Below are positions 1 through 11,431 of a stretch of DNA of 64,000 nucleotides, one piece after another (position 1 is the first letter of the stretch; each line of letters opens with the position of its first letter). The stretch comes from Patiria miniata (taxonomy: Eukaryota > Echinodermata > Asteroidea > Valvatida > Asterinidae). The notes below the pieces were generated by a model, which was not told the origin of the DNA, searched no databases, and saw nothing but the letters and a program-made list of their open reading frames with translations. The translations under genes were made by a program, and so were the position numbers. The stretch lies in contig NW_024037047.1 of assembly GCF_015706575.1 (NCBI RefSeq), forward strand, positions 809,020 through 873,019. Direction: 5' to 3'.

Positions 1-666
1 CGGTCTCTCCAAAGCGTAGACCATTATGCAGTGTAAGACGATCGTCGCATATAATTTATGTACATAAATATAATTTATGTAACAACCCCCCCCCCCCATG
101 TTTTCATATACAGGGATTTTGGGGACCGGGCTTTCCCATCCCGACAATGAGCCAATCACGTTGCAACCTGGTGCTCAGGGTTTTTTCTGCTTTCTTCAAT
201 AATTTGGACAGCATGAAAGTTTTCATATATTGTCAAATTCATTTTGAATTTATCATCCATAATTGTGGCCGTTTCATGGTTCAGATCTTTGTAAAAACAA
301 AGTGTTATAGAAAACAACATAAACCACACGTAAAAGTCCAATACACCGCAGCCCGGAAATTCAATCGTAACCTTTATGTGCGAGACTTACACGGTCTATA
401 CTTACCAGTGGGGGAACTCATGCTTGTCATTCATTCATTCTATCTTGCTTAAATGAAATCATTCATTAAAATATTTTTCGTACCAAATTGAGAATTGAAA
501 CTATCTGCTCCTGTCTCCCTTCAGTTTTGTTCTACTTTAAATTACTGTTTCAGTTACTGTCTCCACGACTTTCTTTCGCGACTCACGATGCACATAAAGC
601 TGCCCCGTGATCATCTGCGACAGTAAATGATAATTGAAAATATATATTTATCCAAACGTTACTCTA
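1..666. other. Left-edge stretch without a recognisable gene
   Basis: No coding exon, RNA gene or complete repeat could be supported here. There is a short poly-C tract near 87-97, and the small open frames look random. It may be upstream or 5' intron sequence of the gene that starts at 1134. Confidence 0.5.
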
Positions 667-804
667 GGTGACTGCTCTATGTTCCGACACCCCTATGTTC
701 CGACAACCTAGATTGTGTTACTCCCGGTTAGGGTTAGGGTTAGGGTTAGGAATAGGAATATGTGCAGTCGGAACATAGGGGTGTCGGAACATAGAGGTGT
801 AACC
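667..804. mobile_element. 138-bp MITE with TTAGGG core, copy 1
   Basis: The ends are inverted repeats of about 38 bp, each containing CTATGTTCCGACA twice. The centre holds four consecutive TTAGG(G) units. The element is flanked by TTACTCTA (659-666) and TTACTTTA (805-812), an 8-bp target duplication with one mismatch. A second copy of the same 138-bp length lies at 50674-50811 with a perfect 8-bp duplication, which confirms the borders. An 8-bp duplication would suit hAT, P or Merlin type elements, but the termini do not settle the superfamily. Confidence 0.85.
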
Positions 805-846
805 TTACTTTAGATTCATATATCTTGGAATAGCAGTTTGCCAGCT

Positions 847-891
847 GTCTGGTCTGCAGAATCTCTTATCCTAGCTTGGGTGTCTTGGCCC
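847..891 (+). pseudogene. Relic of the MACPF gene coding sequence
   Basis: This 45-bp stretch aligns without gaps to 1407-1451 inside exon 1 of the downstream gene, with about 36 of 45 bases identical. Read in the matching frame it keeps the pattern V-W-x-A-x-x-L-I-L-A-x-x-S-x-P. It is best explained as a fossil piece of a related or duplicated copy. Nothing else of that copy could be recognised nearby. Confidence 0.6.
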
Positions 892-1133
892 TTGCAGTAA
901 AACATCAATAGGAAAAGTACTAACTTCTTTTAGGTAAAGGTTAATCATGTTATGGTTAACAACCCCCCCCCCCCAAAAAAAAAAAAACATCAACAACAAG
1001 AAAAAAACAAACAAACAAATAAACAAAAGAGAGAGAGCAGCACCGGGATTTCCAAAAACAATAACCTTTTGCAGCAGTGAAATTGTTTTGACTGCTTATA
1101 TTTTCAGGCTGTCGGTGCATCATTTAAATTGAC

Positions 1134-4100
1134 ATGGACATGGATACCGTGATGAGGCCATATCTAGGCCAATCGGCCAACCTTCTGACTGGATACAAGG
1201 CTGACATCTACTCCGTGCCCTTCAACAAGTCTTCCAAACCCGCCCTCAACGACGGCCAAGTCATCGTTAGGAACCCTGACTACGATGCCGAGTGGTCCTG
1301 GCCAACGATCTCTCTTCATGACAAGGCTGAGGACCTGCTGAGTGCCGTCCTCCAAATCAAGCTCAGACCTCTTGAAGATGTCTCTGATGAGAATGGCATG
1401 GCAGGGGTTTGGCCTGCTGGAGCTCTTATCCTAGCTGGGCTGTCTAGGCCTACATCAGCTCGCTCCAGGGCGCTGAAAAAGCTTTCCCATCAACTTGGAG
1501 TCAATCTCAAACAGCAGGACTGGTCCTATGCTCTAGTCCGCCGTACACGTAAGATAGGCACAGCCATCCATCCCTGCTACGAAAGAGGGGTGTTTGGTCA
1601 TCCATACCCTGAAACAATCCTGAAACCAGACACCCTGGCAGCTCTGAAATCCTTGGAGAAGATGCGGGCGAATTCTACCAACGTGTCCAAGCGGGGTGCC
1701 GAGGGCTACTTGGACTTCTATGAGACCTTCGGTTCACACTTCGTATCCAGCGTCGACACCGGTGACACCATCTTCCAAGTCTTTGCCTTTGCCTCGACCG
1801 ATTACCAGAATATTGTCAGGGTTTACGAGAAAAGTCCAAATGATCTGAGTGGTCCCAAGTCTACCTCCTTTGCTTTGTTCACCACGCCTCGTTCTGGAAG
1901 TGGGTATGGTTACACCGCAGCCATCGGCAAAATCTGCATAACCAGCCAAGATCCAGAGATGGTGAACTCTCTAAAACATGGTCTTTGGAAGGATGAGAAG
2001 TATGCATGTACCAACAGCATCTTTGCTCCGTTTCTCCGCTCTGATGCCATCAATGCCAACACAACCTTCAAGAAGGTCGTCGTGATATCCATCGAGCTAG
2101 CATCCCTTGACGTCTTTGCCGAGTACTTCCGAATGCTGATCTGGCGGCGAGTCTTCAAAGCAGCCATGTACGCCAAGTACCTTACCGGTGTAGGTGTGGC
2201 TCCTTATTTCACCAACAACTGTCCTTACGACTTGGATTCCATGTTCCAGGACTCAGACCCTATCGTTGGAGATGGTCTGCTGTCAACACTCGCCACATCC
2301 TCCGTCAACATCTGGCAGGAGAAGCTCAACCTGGGTGATATTGCTCTCCAATTTCCAGAGTTGGTGAAGGTTTTCAGCGTGTTTGCAAATGCGATCCAGG
2401 TACGTTAAACCCAGTAGCATGATCAGCACATTACACAAAGCTTTAGATGCAATTTCATCTTGTACATAAACGGAAAGCAATTTCTGCTCTCATTTGAAGC
2501 CATTGCGCTCTTAAAAATATAAACAGAAATAAAATAAAACCGACGTTAAATGTTATTATTTGAAGTTATAAATATTTCCTGCGCTTGCTAATGAGATCTA
2601 TATGATTTGGTGATTTTTGTTTGTACATATTCAATGAATTCTACAATTAACTTTATAGATACCAGCAACTTCCTCTAATGAGAAGACGGTCATCCATGTT
2701 CCCGGTTCAAGTACGGTTTCCCTTCTTGGACACGTTATCACATCTGGAGGGACTGGCCCTAGACCTCCAAATCTACGCCTCAGTGATCCTGCTTTAAAAG
2801 AGATCAAAAGTCGCCTCTTTTTTGGTGAGTTTTACGGCGGGTTACAAATCAGTAGCTCTAGTGATACTAAAGGTTTTCTGATCATGAATGGCTTAATATT
2901 CAAAGAAGTCAAAGGTCAAGTCTCAGTTGTGCGTGATGTGCGTGAGACTCTCAATGTGGCAATTCTCACCGAGCGCTTGACTGATATTCAATTTGCTCTA
3001 GTAGCTGCAGAAGCTCGCCTTAACTTCCTGCTCTCAAACGCCGTGCCTCAGGGTCAAAGCCTGAAGCTTTTGAAGCGGTTCTTGTTGTGGCTTGCTGGAG
3101 TAGCAGGTAGCAATTACCAGTATCAAGATGACCAGCTGGCTACACTGCAGGCAAGAGCAATGTATCTTGTGTCTGTGGTAGCCGCTGACCAAGGGGCTGG
3201 CGTTCCCGTGCCGTACTTACGATACGAAGCCTACAAAGACGTTGTCGAAAATGTCCAGCATGTTTTGAGAACTGCCTCCAGTCAGTTGATGGATTACCAG
3301 AAGCAGATCAGAGCAAGAAAAGCTGAAGAGCGTCAGGTGCAGAGAGACACAGCCCTAAACAAAAACATTGTTAACTCGGGCAAGATTCTTCAAAACTACA
3401 TCGGTGCTCAGGCGAGCTATCAACAAAGCCTGGAAGACATGTTCTCCAGCGTATATCAGGAAAAGATGGATGAGCTGGAGAAGGCTAATAAAAGAGCAGA
3501 CCAACTGAGTGCCAGACTATCCGAGCAGCGAGTAGTTGTCAACGACGCGATCGAGGAATACAAGGAAGCTGTTGGTAGGTGGATAACGGAACAGAACATC
3601 AAGGCAGCCATTGACATCGCCTCAAGTCTCTTCTCTCTTGGCTTCACTTTCGCAGCACCTGCTTCCTCCATCGGAGCTCTTAGTGATCTCGGTTTGACGG
3701 TCCAAAGAATTCAGAAGGCTGTAGAAGTATTTGATGCTGTTATTATGACGTATAGAACCATTAAGGCCATACCATCTAATCCTAAAAAGGTTGTTGACTC
3801 CCTCCAGGATATTGGTCTCAGTGGACTAGAGTTGCCGTCTTCGCTTGAATGGGATGAGATGAAAGTCAACTTCGAGGCCACCCTAGCTTCCGGTCCAGCC
3901 ATTGAAGCAAAAAACACTCTCTCGGCAGTTTTTGCCGTCATGGTCCTACGCGGTAAAGATCTTCTTCAAACGCAGAGCACCATCCAAGGAATTGTTGCCG
4001 ATCTATCTGCTAATCAGCAACGTATCAGTCTTCACAAATGCCAGAAAAAACGACTTGATGAGCTGAAAGTGAACCTGAATGCAAAGCCAGAGAATTTGGA

Positions 4101-6540
4101 TGTTGAAAAGGTAGATCTGATTGGTCTGTCTGGCAAGCTGAATTTCTTTCAGCGCCAGATGCTGATGACGTTGGCTTCCACTATGGTCATTCAGGACAGA
4201 GCTTTACAGTACGAGTACCTACGACCACCCACTCGTATTGAGTCTTTCACGATGCTGAATCTCCAGCTTGCAATCCTAAATCAATCACAGAATATTAATT
4301 ATGGCCTAACAGTTCAGCCTCAACCAAAATTCCAGAACTATCCAATCATCTATGAAATTCACGGCGTGACACCAGATAGTATCACAAACAACCAGCGCTA
4401 CACTTTCAACATCAGCCTTAACAAACGTGAGTTTTCTTCGTACAACTACGTCCGCATAGAGGGTATCCACGTCGAGATTGGCGGCATAACGTTCACTAAT
4501 AGTGGCAAGTATTACACGGAGCTCGTCTTTGATGGAAATCCGTTCTTTGACCGTGGTTTTGATGGCGAACCCTTGGAGTTCCAGACGACATCACGTATCT
4601 TCACCGGTCTTCATGACGTAAGCACCAGCAGTCATGTGGTATATGATCACGGAAATGTTCAGAACCCAGACGTTGTACTGGCAACAACTGGGCAAGATCA
4701 TTTCGGTGCTAAAACTTCCAGTATCACTCCGTTCTCAAGCTGGCAGGTTTCACTGCCCAAGACTCAGAGCAACGAAGGTATCGAGTTTGACGATTACTCT
4801 CGAGGTGTAACCGTCCGTCTCATCTTCCGCATCTATGCCCAGTTGAAGGAATCTACCATGACTCCCTCAGAGATGAACTCTGCAGCTCGGCGCCTTCTTA
4901 CTCGCCAAGATTACGTCAAGCCCATTGAGTCGGTTTTACCGATGGCTCTCGCAGGTAAACTACCTACGGCACGTCCCTCGACATCTGATGGGGCTACAAC
5001 CACAACATCCGTGTCTCGTGATGACGTCCTCCGTGCCATGAAGGGAACATCTGTCTGTGCAGGTTGGGATGTTGTGTTCTCTATGACAGCTAAACGGGTG
5101 AATGACCAGTTATACGGGCAATATGCCAATCGCAAAGACAACCCAGTCTTTATCAGAGAAACCGGCAACATTGAGAAAGAATACAAGACATCGGAGGGCA
5201 AAACACTTAAGACGGTGTTCAATTTCACCTTCAATGCTCCCCGTCTCCAGTTTCTGCTGAATAACTCCAACTCTGCTCAGGTTTTTATGCCAATCATATC
5301 TGGGACCTATGAGTACTCTGTCTTAGTCAACGACACCTGGATTGAACTGGAGAAGGCTGAGGTGAAGAAAACTGATGGGGCTTTCATCCAAGGAGATGTT
5401 CCTCTGTCGATCGTTCCAGGATCAGTCTCGACACAGCACAATGTGGCCATCAAGCTCAATGGTGGATCTTTTTCGGCCCGGAATTTCAAAGCTGGCAACA
5501 CCAATCCAACTTTTGGATTTGCTCTGACCAACTACTTCACCAGCCTGAAGGACGGCTACGAAGTCTACAACCTCGGCACTCTTGATCTTAAAGGAATTAC
5601 GATCCTGGATTCTCTTAACCCCAATGACTTCCAGTTCAATGTCTACCATACTCCTAGCAACCGGGATCTCCTTCAGCTTTTCATAGCCACTACTGGCAGA
5701 CTACAGTCAGCAACTTCGCTGTATATCCAAGAGCCCATTCCATCAACGTATGATAGCTCCTTGATCATCAACTCTAAGATCTTCTTCCAGGATGTGATGC
5801 CAACTGCTCTTGGCGATGGTGGTATTGGCCTCGCCTTAGAAGCTATCGAGCCACCAGACGATGCTAATACTAACACTGCCTGGTCCGCTAAAGCAACAAG
5901 CGGTTCAGTGTCAGCGCCTTTTCCTGTGACCAAGGTTGATTCCGACGCCACAAGCAATAAAGGTTCGACCACACACTTCGAATACTTCGTCAAAGTCGGC
6001 AACGACACGGCAGTTGTCGATCTCACCGGAATGCAGTTCCTCCCAGGAGACGAGACGTCAGGTTGGGTAGCCAAAGTGGTCTACTCTCCAGGCTGCAGGA
6101 AATACTCCTTCAAATATGGGTCCAGATGGAAAATTTGTACTTTGTTTGGGTGTGACGAATGGAGCAAAATCGACTACAGTAACCATTCTCTTGGTGTGAC
6201 GATTGATATGGAAACCACTTTACCACTGAGTGTTACAGGTGACGGTCAGAACCAATCCATAGGATTCGCTGCCACTGAGTCCAGTGTTAGCTTGACAGGT
6301 AACCTCAAACCACCCGGCGGAGTCTGTAAGTGTAATGACCGAGACTTGCAGAAGAAGTTCCTCGACAACCTGAAGAAGATTCTGCCTAAAGAACTGGTGG
6401 GTGTCTTCAACAAGTCCTTTGACGCTGTGTCTCTCTTTGCCCTGAAGAATCTGCTGTTCCCGGCAAAGAATTTGATCACACTGGAGGAAGGGGCGGTGCC
6501 CGGTGACTTGATTGTCTTCGGGAATTTCACTCCGGTTTAG
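1134..6540 (+). CDS. MACPF-like large protein, two coding exons
   Basis: Coding exon 1 is 1134-2399 and exon 2 is 2659-6540. The 259-bp intron has GT-AG ends (CAG|gtacgt, ttatag|ATA) and is phase 0, and the downstream frame is open from the acceptor, giving 1715 codons. The start is the first ATG after an in-frame stop at 1125-1127. A 3' splice site (ttttcag, ending at about 1107) suggests a non-coding first exon upstream. Residues 192-203 (YLDFYETFGSHF) fit the MACPF signature Y-x6-F-G-T-H-F with Ser for Thr. The N-terminus (LGQSANLLTGYKADIYSVPF) recalls the start of stonustoxin-like MACPF proteins. About residues 635-800 are predicted long helices rich in Glu, Lys and Gln around a hydrophobic stretch, followed by beta-like sequence. 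No signal peptide is obvious. MACPF proteins form membrane pores in immunity, development or venom; which role applies here is unknown. The gene looks whole. Two giant exons suggest retroposition or ancient transfer, but this is not shown. Confidence 0.8.
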
Positions 6541-8530
6541 AGGCAGAAAGCAATCTTATTCATGTGCAATTTCTTACCAGGTTGAAGCTGGTGCCTGTAC
6601 GTACGTACGTACATCAGTGAGTTCACTTTTCCCAACAGTTTAAACTTGCAAAACCATCAATCAAGTTTTAGGTATACCGACGCCTCCCGTTTTAGGATGT
6701 AATTATTTTAGGAAGGGGAAATCCTACAAAAACTAAAAAAACACTTTAGATCTTCTTGATATTTTCATGTTTTTAAGTACTGCTTGTTCGATTTATTTTG
6801 GGATTTGATAAGTAAAGCACTTGGCAGGATTTTGAATGTGGCGTTCGGTTTGATTATGATCTTAAAAATAGGTAGTGTTTATTTGTGAGCACTTTATCTG
6901 TCACAAGTTTCGATTTGTTTTCTTTGTAGAAGTATTGCTTGACATTTCATGGTGATATGACAAAGCATCAAATGTGACACCAAATGTGATGCGAGCGAGC
7001 TAAATGAATCATTTGTAGACCCTGGTCATTTATTTTTACAATTTGAAAAGAGCACAATCTCAGCATTACTGCTGTGAAAACCGCATGCTGATACCATCTT
7101 AAGTTTAAAAAAAATATGGAAGGCGAAACACCAAGAGATGTGATGAAGTGATGTGTTAAAGTGGCCCTATTTTGGCCTGGATCTCCAAACGAACATTCCC
7201 GACAAACGATTCATTTAGATTGATCGCATCACAAATATCGTAAGGTATAAATAACAGCAATACTTATACAATATTGGATGGCTTTGAGGGGGATACAAGA
7301 ATATATACCACGAGCTTTAACAATATTGCACGAGTCGAAGACAAGTGCAATATTGTCGTAGCGAGTGCAGTATATGCCTGCGTTTATCCTCCGGAAAAAA
7401 AAATCCTCCAATATTATTACAATTTATATCAGGCTGACTTTATTCGCAAGAAATACATTTCAGGACACTGTCTTCATTTTCTCCTATTTCGTCAAACTAT
7501 TTGAAGCTGCCATTCTGCGCGCTGCGTGGGCGTCCATGCTCGACGGTACCGCGCGCAACGCTCTTCAACTGTTAGATTCTACCATTGATCTCCATCAGGA
7601 AGACGCTCTAGATCGTGCGGGAACAAGCGCAAATGCCTGGGTGAGGGCGCGCCGGGCAATATCAAAAGTAATATTGTCCGCAATCCAGGTACTTTAACTA
7701 TCAATTTTGCTGTCATCTGGATACGTTTTACGAAAACATACAACACGCAGATTTATTTTTTTTTACCGCTGGAAGCCTGATAGAAATAATAATGTCATAT
7801 ATAATTATGTGAATTAGAATATTGCAACTAAAATAAAAGCGTTGAGTATAAGCACACATGTTATTAGCGATACCGTTTATTCCCTTATGCATTTCGAAGC
7901 ATGAGATATTCGATATTGTGACATGGACCACTGATCTTTATTATACTGGTCACTACTATACTACTGTCATTATAATAGAGATCAGTGACATGGACCCAGT
8001 CTTTAACAAAATTACAATTAATTAACTTAAAACGAGTTACAATTAAGTCATAATTGCTTGTGCTTATGCAACACTGTTCTTTTAACTGAAGTGATGTTAA
8101 ACAAATATTAATTACGTAATGGGAACTGTAGTATTAGAGTTTTTGCTGTGTACACAATGAGAGCTATTTTCTGTCTAGACGTTTAGCAAAATCGTTTATG
8201 CCCTTAACTTGGCACGGATTGTAAAATGAATATTATATAAAAAGAAAGAAAACACGTTGACACGTTCTACAGTGGAGATTAAATTCCTTATTATATCTTT
8301 GTTGTTTAATGTATACAAAGTGTTTTTTAGCGAATACTAGCTGATGGAATATCCAACAACAAATATTGAGTGTTGTCAACACTTAATTAAGGATTAATTA
8401 ATAATTGCAAAAAGAGATTATAGTAAATTTATCAAACTCTAAAGTCCAAAGTACTGAACGGTTCATGAGTGTGGTACATGTCCACTATTCTTGCAATTTG
8501 GACAATGTGAAAAACAGACTCATTGGTTGT
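6541..8530. other. Gap without a confident gene
   Basis: This is AT-rich sequence downstream of the MACPF-like gene. Visible items are a short GTAC repeat at about 6599-6611, a perfect 12-bp inverted repeat at 7320-7356, and a GC-richer open stretch at about 7500-7690 that ends in a CAG|gtac donor-like site. The open stretch has no recognisable homology and no clear acceptor, so it is not called as an exon. Confidence 0.4.
7320..7356. repeat. Short perfect hairpin
   Basis: ACAATATTGCAC at 7320-7331 is the exact reverse complement of 7345-7356, separated by 13 bases. Other CAATATT words lie within 400 bp on both sides, so it may be the core of a degraded palindromic repeat. Confidence 0.5.
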
Positions 8531-8532
8531 AC

Positions 8533-8700
8533 AGGGTGAGTCAAAAAGAAAGTAACCCGAATGATTTTTTTTGTTTATCTTAAAGAGCAATCAAATTTGA
8601 AACATCAATTAAGGATATGTGCAAAGAGCATCGTCTTTCACTCGTCTCAAAAAAGAATTACTGAAATTGATCTAGAGGAGTTATGACATTAACTAAAAGC
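8533..8700 (+). mobile_element. Solo end of a mariner-like MITE
   Basis: The motif TACAGGGTGAGTCAAAAAG at about 8533 matches the terminus seen in reverse at about 55243 and, diverged, at 15906. A TA flank and CAGGGTG end suit Tc1/mariner-derived elements. No matching second end could be found nearby, so this copy is probably truncated, and its right limit is approximate. Confidence 0.4.
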
Positions 8701-9914
8701 TGTCCGTGGAATGCCATTAAAAGCTATTGAGCTGGATGAATATTACAGATTAAACAGATTAAACGTCCACGTTTCATAATAGGCATGCATCGGTTCGTAG
8801 AACGGTAAATGATCAGTGGTGGACAGCCAAGTTTTATAATCTTTTTATTGAAATAGACATAAATTGGGAATAGAGTATGCAAATCACGTGAAATGTTAAC
8901 AGTTAAAAGCTAATAGGATGTACTTTATCCCTATGTTTTTTTGGGGGGGGGTTGAAATGGAGCAAGCCAATTTTTTTTTTTTTTTTTTATTAAATTGTGT
9001 AACTTTCCTTTTGACCTGTATTGAACATCTTAGTGAATATAAACGGAACAGTGAACGGTCACGTGCGAGGTTTTGAGACCATAATAAAGAGGCCCGATTT
9101 CATAGTAGAAAATTCGTTTTATATGACACCGGCTTGAAGAATATAGAGACAATGCATAATGTTTTTTCTTACTCCTTGTTAATATACCTGTATTGCAGTT
9201 GAACGGAGTCATCCTTTTTGAGATATATTGTTTACATGAAGGAGAGCGCTATATTTGGACACAATATGACATTTGCTATTTCGACATATTAGGTAGCTCC
9301 TTCTTATTGTGTCCACCATACATGTCCTTCAAAATGGCTAACGGAAAGTAAATTGATGAATTTTCAGGTAATAATTTGGGTAATCGGAGAAAATAATCCA
9401 GGCGCTCCATACTTATTTTGTTGGAATTTGCACTCAATACATTTTGGTTGCACAAATGTATACAATTGTATACAATAGGGCCGTGAGCAGACGTGTGCCA
9501 TAGCCAGCTCGTGGACTGCACGAAAAGCACGCACGTATACATGGTGGCTGACGGTCTTGGCTTTCTGCTTTACAAGCTTTTGGAAGGCAGCTATATCTGT
9601 ATCCTTAATTGAAGAGCTGATACTGGGATAGGTGTCTTTGTGTAATTAATTATTTGAAATGTAAATTAGAAAAATGTGTGTAATGGTGCCCTCATTACTC
9701 ATTATAGTTTTTTCAGGGTCTAAGCTGAGTCTTACTGAGTTCTAGTGGTATGACTGATCTTACACCGGTAAAGGTCCTCCATTCTTACAATATATTATTT
9801 TTTTAATCAGGGTTTGTACCTCTTTGTCTTTTTGGGCACAATAAAGTTCCGAGATCGAAAGAGATTGAGTATTGGAGTGTCATGTCGTAATGGAATAACA
9901 TTAAGGCGAGGCCT

Positions 9915-10295
9915 CAGGCGCGGTTCTAGGGGGGCTGTAGCCCCCCAAAAATTTTGTCTAGCCCCCCCAAAATAAATTCCGTAAAAAAAAAATTGCATTA
10001 GCAAAAAGAAGGATTGTGATGTACATGCGAACGGTCTCCCCCTAAAAGAAGAAATAGCCGTGACAAGGGTGCATTAGTTAATATAGTGTGAATGATTGTA
10101 GGATTTTATTGGTGCTCCCCATTGAAAATATGGCATGAGCCCCCCCCCCCCCCCCCCCCCCCTATTGATTTTCGGTGGCCTAAGTGTCTGGAAAAAATAA
10201 CTGGTCAACATTTCAGCCCGCCTCCCTGAAAAAATTCTGGATCCACCGTGCTAGCCCCCCCCCCCAAAAAAATGTTGGTTCTAGAACCGCGCCTT
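9915..10295. mobile_element. hAT-type MITE with 8-bp target duplication
   Basis: The inverted termini are CAGGCGCGGTTCTAG and CTAGAACCGCGCCTT. Perfect 8-bp direct repeats CGAGGCCT flank it at 9907-9914 and 10296-10303. The interior holds long C runs and, near 10235, the word CTGGATCCACCGTG, which resembles the end of another element family seen at 63107-63265. It is non-coding. hAT is inferred from the 8-bp duplication and the CAG start. Confidence 0.8.
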
Positions 10296-10303
10296 CGAGG
10301 CCT

Positions 10304-10808
10304 GCTGACGAGGCGACCCATGATTAGTGGCTTCACCGCTCCATCAATAACCAACCCAGTATAGACCATCCCTAGCATGATGTTACCTACTAATTAAGCA
10401 ACTCCCTCCCCCCCCCCCCCCGCCCTTCCCCGACGGGTTATCTTACTAATATACCCAGTAGATGGCGCAATATGCTTTCGGCGTTGAAGCTTGTACAGTG
10501 GTACCTTAATCGTAGGTTTGGACTATGAAGATATTATCGGATACTTCGCATATTATTCATCTGAATGTCTAATGAAAATAGATGAAATTTCCATGTGAAT
10601 CTATGTTTTCGCAATCCGGTTCTCTTTAAAGTTTGATCAGTTTGAATTTTCAAACGTTTCCTCACATGCATAAGAAAGTCATAAGTATTGCTTAAAAAAA
10701 GCGGAAAGGCCCAGAGATGTTAAAAGACCCCATGGCTCGCACCATGCTAACTACGCATCCTCGTCCCTATGGCGTTGAATACTACGATCCCACTAGCTGT
10801 TCTCTTAC
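10304..10808. other. Gap, nothing recognised
   Basis: A poly-C/G tract lies near 10407-10423. No gene or bounded repeat was recognised. Confidence 0.4.
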
Positions 10809-11082
10809 CCGGGGCCCTATTTCATGGCACTGCTAGCAGTAACAGAGCCTCCGTCTATTTCATGGAAGCAGTTAGCCCAGCAAAAGTGGGCTTACCTCAG
10901 AGGAACATTTGCTTAACTGACGTATCAATAGAAATCGCCATGCGCGCACGACCGTTAGCACATCCACACCACACCGTGAAATAGTGCTTAAGCTAGGTTA
11001 GCACAATTTTCTGCTATAAAGTAAGCACAATTTTTCTGCTAACTGCATCATGTTAAGCAGCACCATGTAATTGGGCCCTGGT
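10809..11082 (-). mobile_element. GGGCCC-ended MITE, copy 1
   Basis: It runs from GGGCCCTATTTCATGGCACTG to CATGTAATTGGGCCC, inverted ends that recur at 33790-34072 in the opposite orientation. The interior shares words such as GAGCCTCCGTCTATTTCAT and several TTAGCA/TGCTAA blocks with that copy. It is non-coding. The target duplication is not clear, so the superfamily is left open. Confidence 0.7.
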
Positions 11083-11242
11083 ACTGATCGTAAAACAAAT
11101 CTTGCACATTGTGACTACGGTACGGGAAATGTCTGGTGCCTGGCCATGATTTAAAACTCAGCTTTATGGTTGAGGTATTCAGGGTACAGACGGATTCCTC
11201 ATAGTGAGAGATCGGAAAACACATTTGTTTTTTTCTTCTTCA

Positions 11243-11431
11243 GTTTTAAATCTTACCAATGCTGCCTGCGGTATATATCACTCAATGCGATTATTAGCCA
11301 AATGGAAAAGGGAGGATGATTTTGAGGAGGATGAACTTCATAATTCAAAACACATACAATATCGTTCAAAGCACCAAGTACATGATATTTTATATCCGTT
11401 ACTAGCTATTACAGATGGAATCAGAATGCAG
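11243..11431 (+). CDS. Candidate orphan exon
   Basis: A strong polypyrimidine tract and AG (ttttcttcttcag) ends at about 11242. The following frame is open for 189 bp and stops at a good donor (GAAA|gtaagt). The predicted peptide is charged in the middle (KWKREDDFEEDE) and then reads KHQVHDILYPLLAITDG, which looks protein-like, but I do not recognise a family. No flanking exons were found. It could be one exon of a gene with long introns, or chance. Confidence 0.3.

Noticed and set aside
720-760. TTAGGG repeats as a real telomere or fusion scar
   Set aside because: Only four units, enclosed by inverted ends and a target duplication, and repeated at 50720-50760 in the same 138-bp element.
7365-7697. 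110-residue frame ending at a donor-like CAG|gtac
   Set aside because: No convincing acceptor, no recognised family, and the first half is low-complexity AT-rich sequence.
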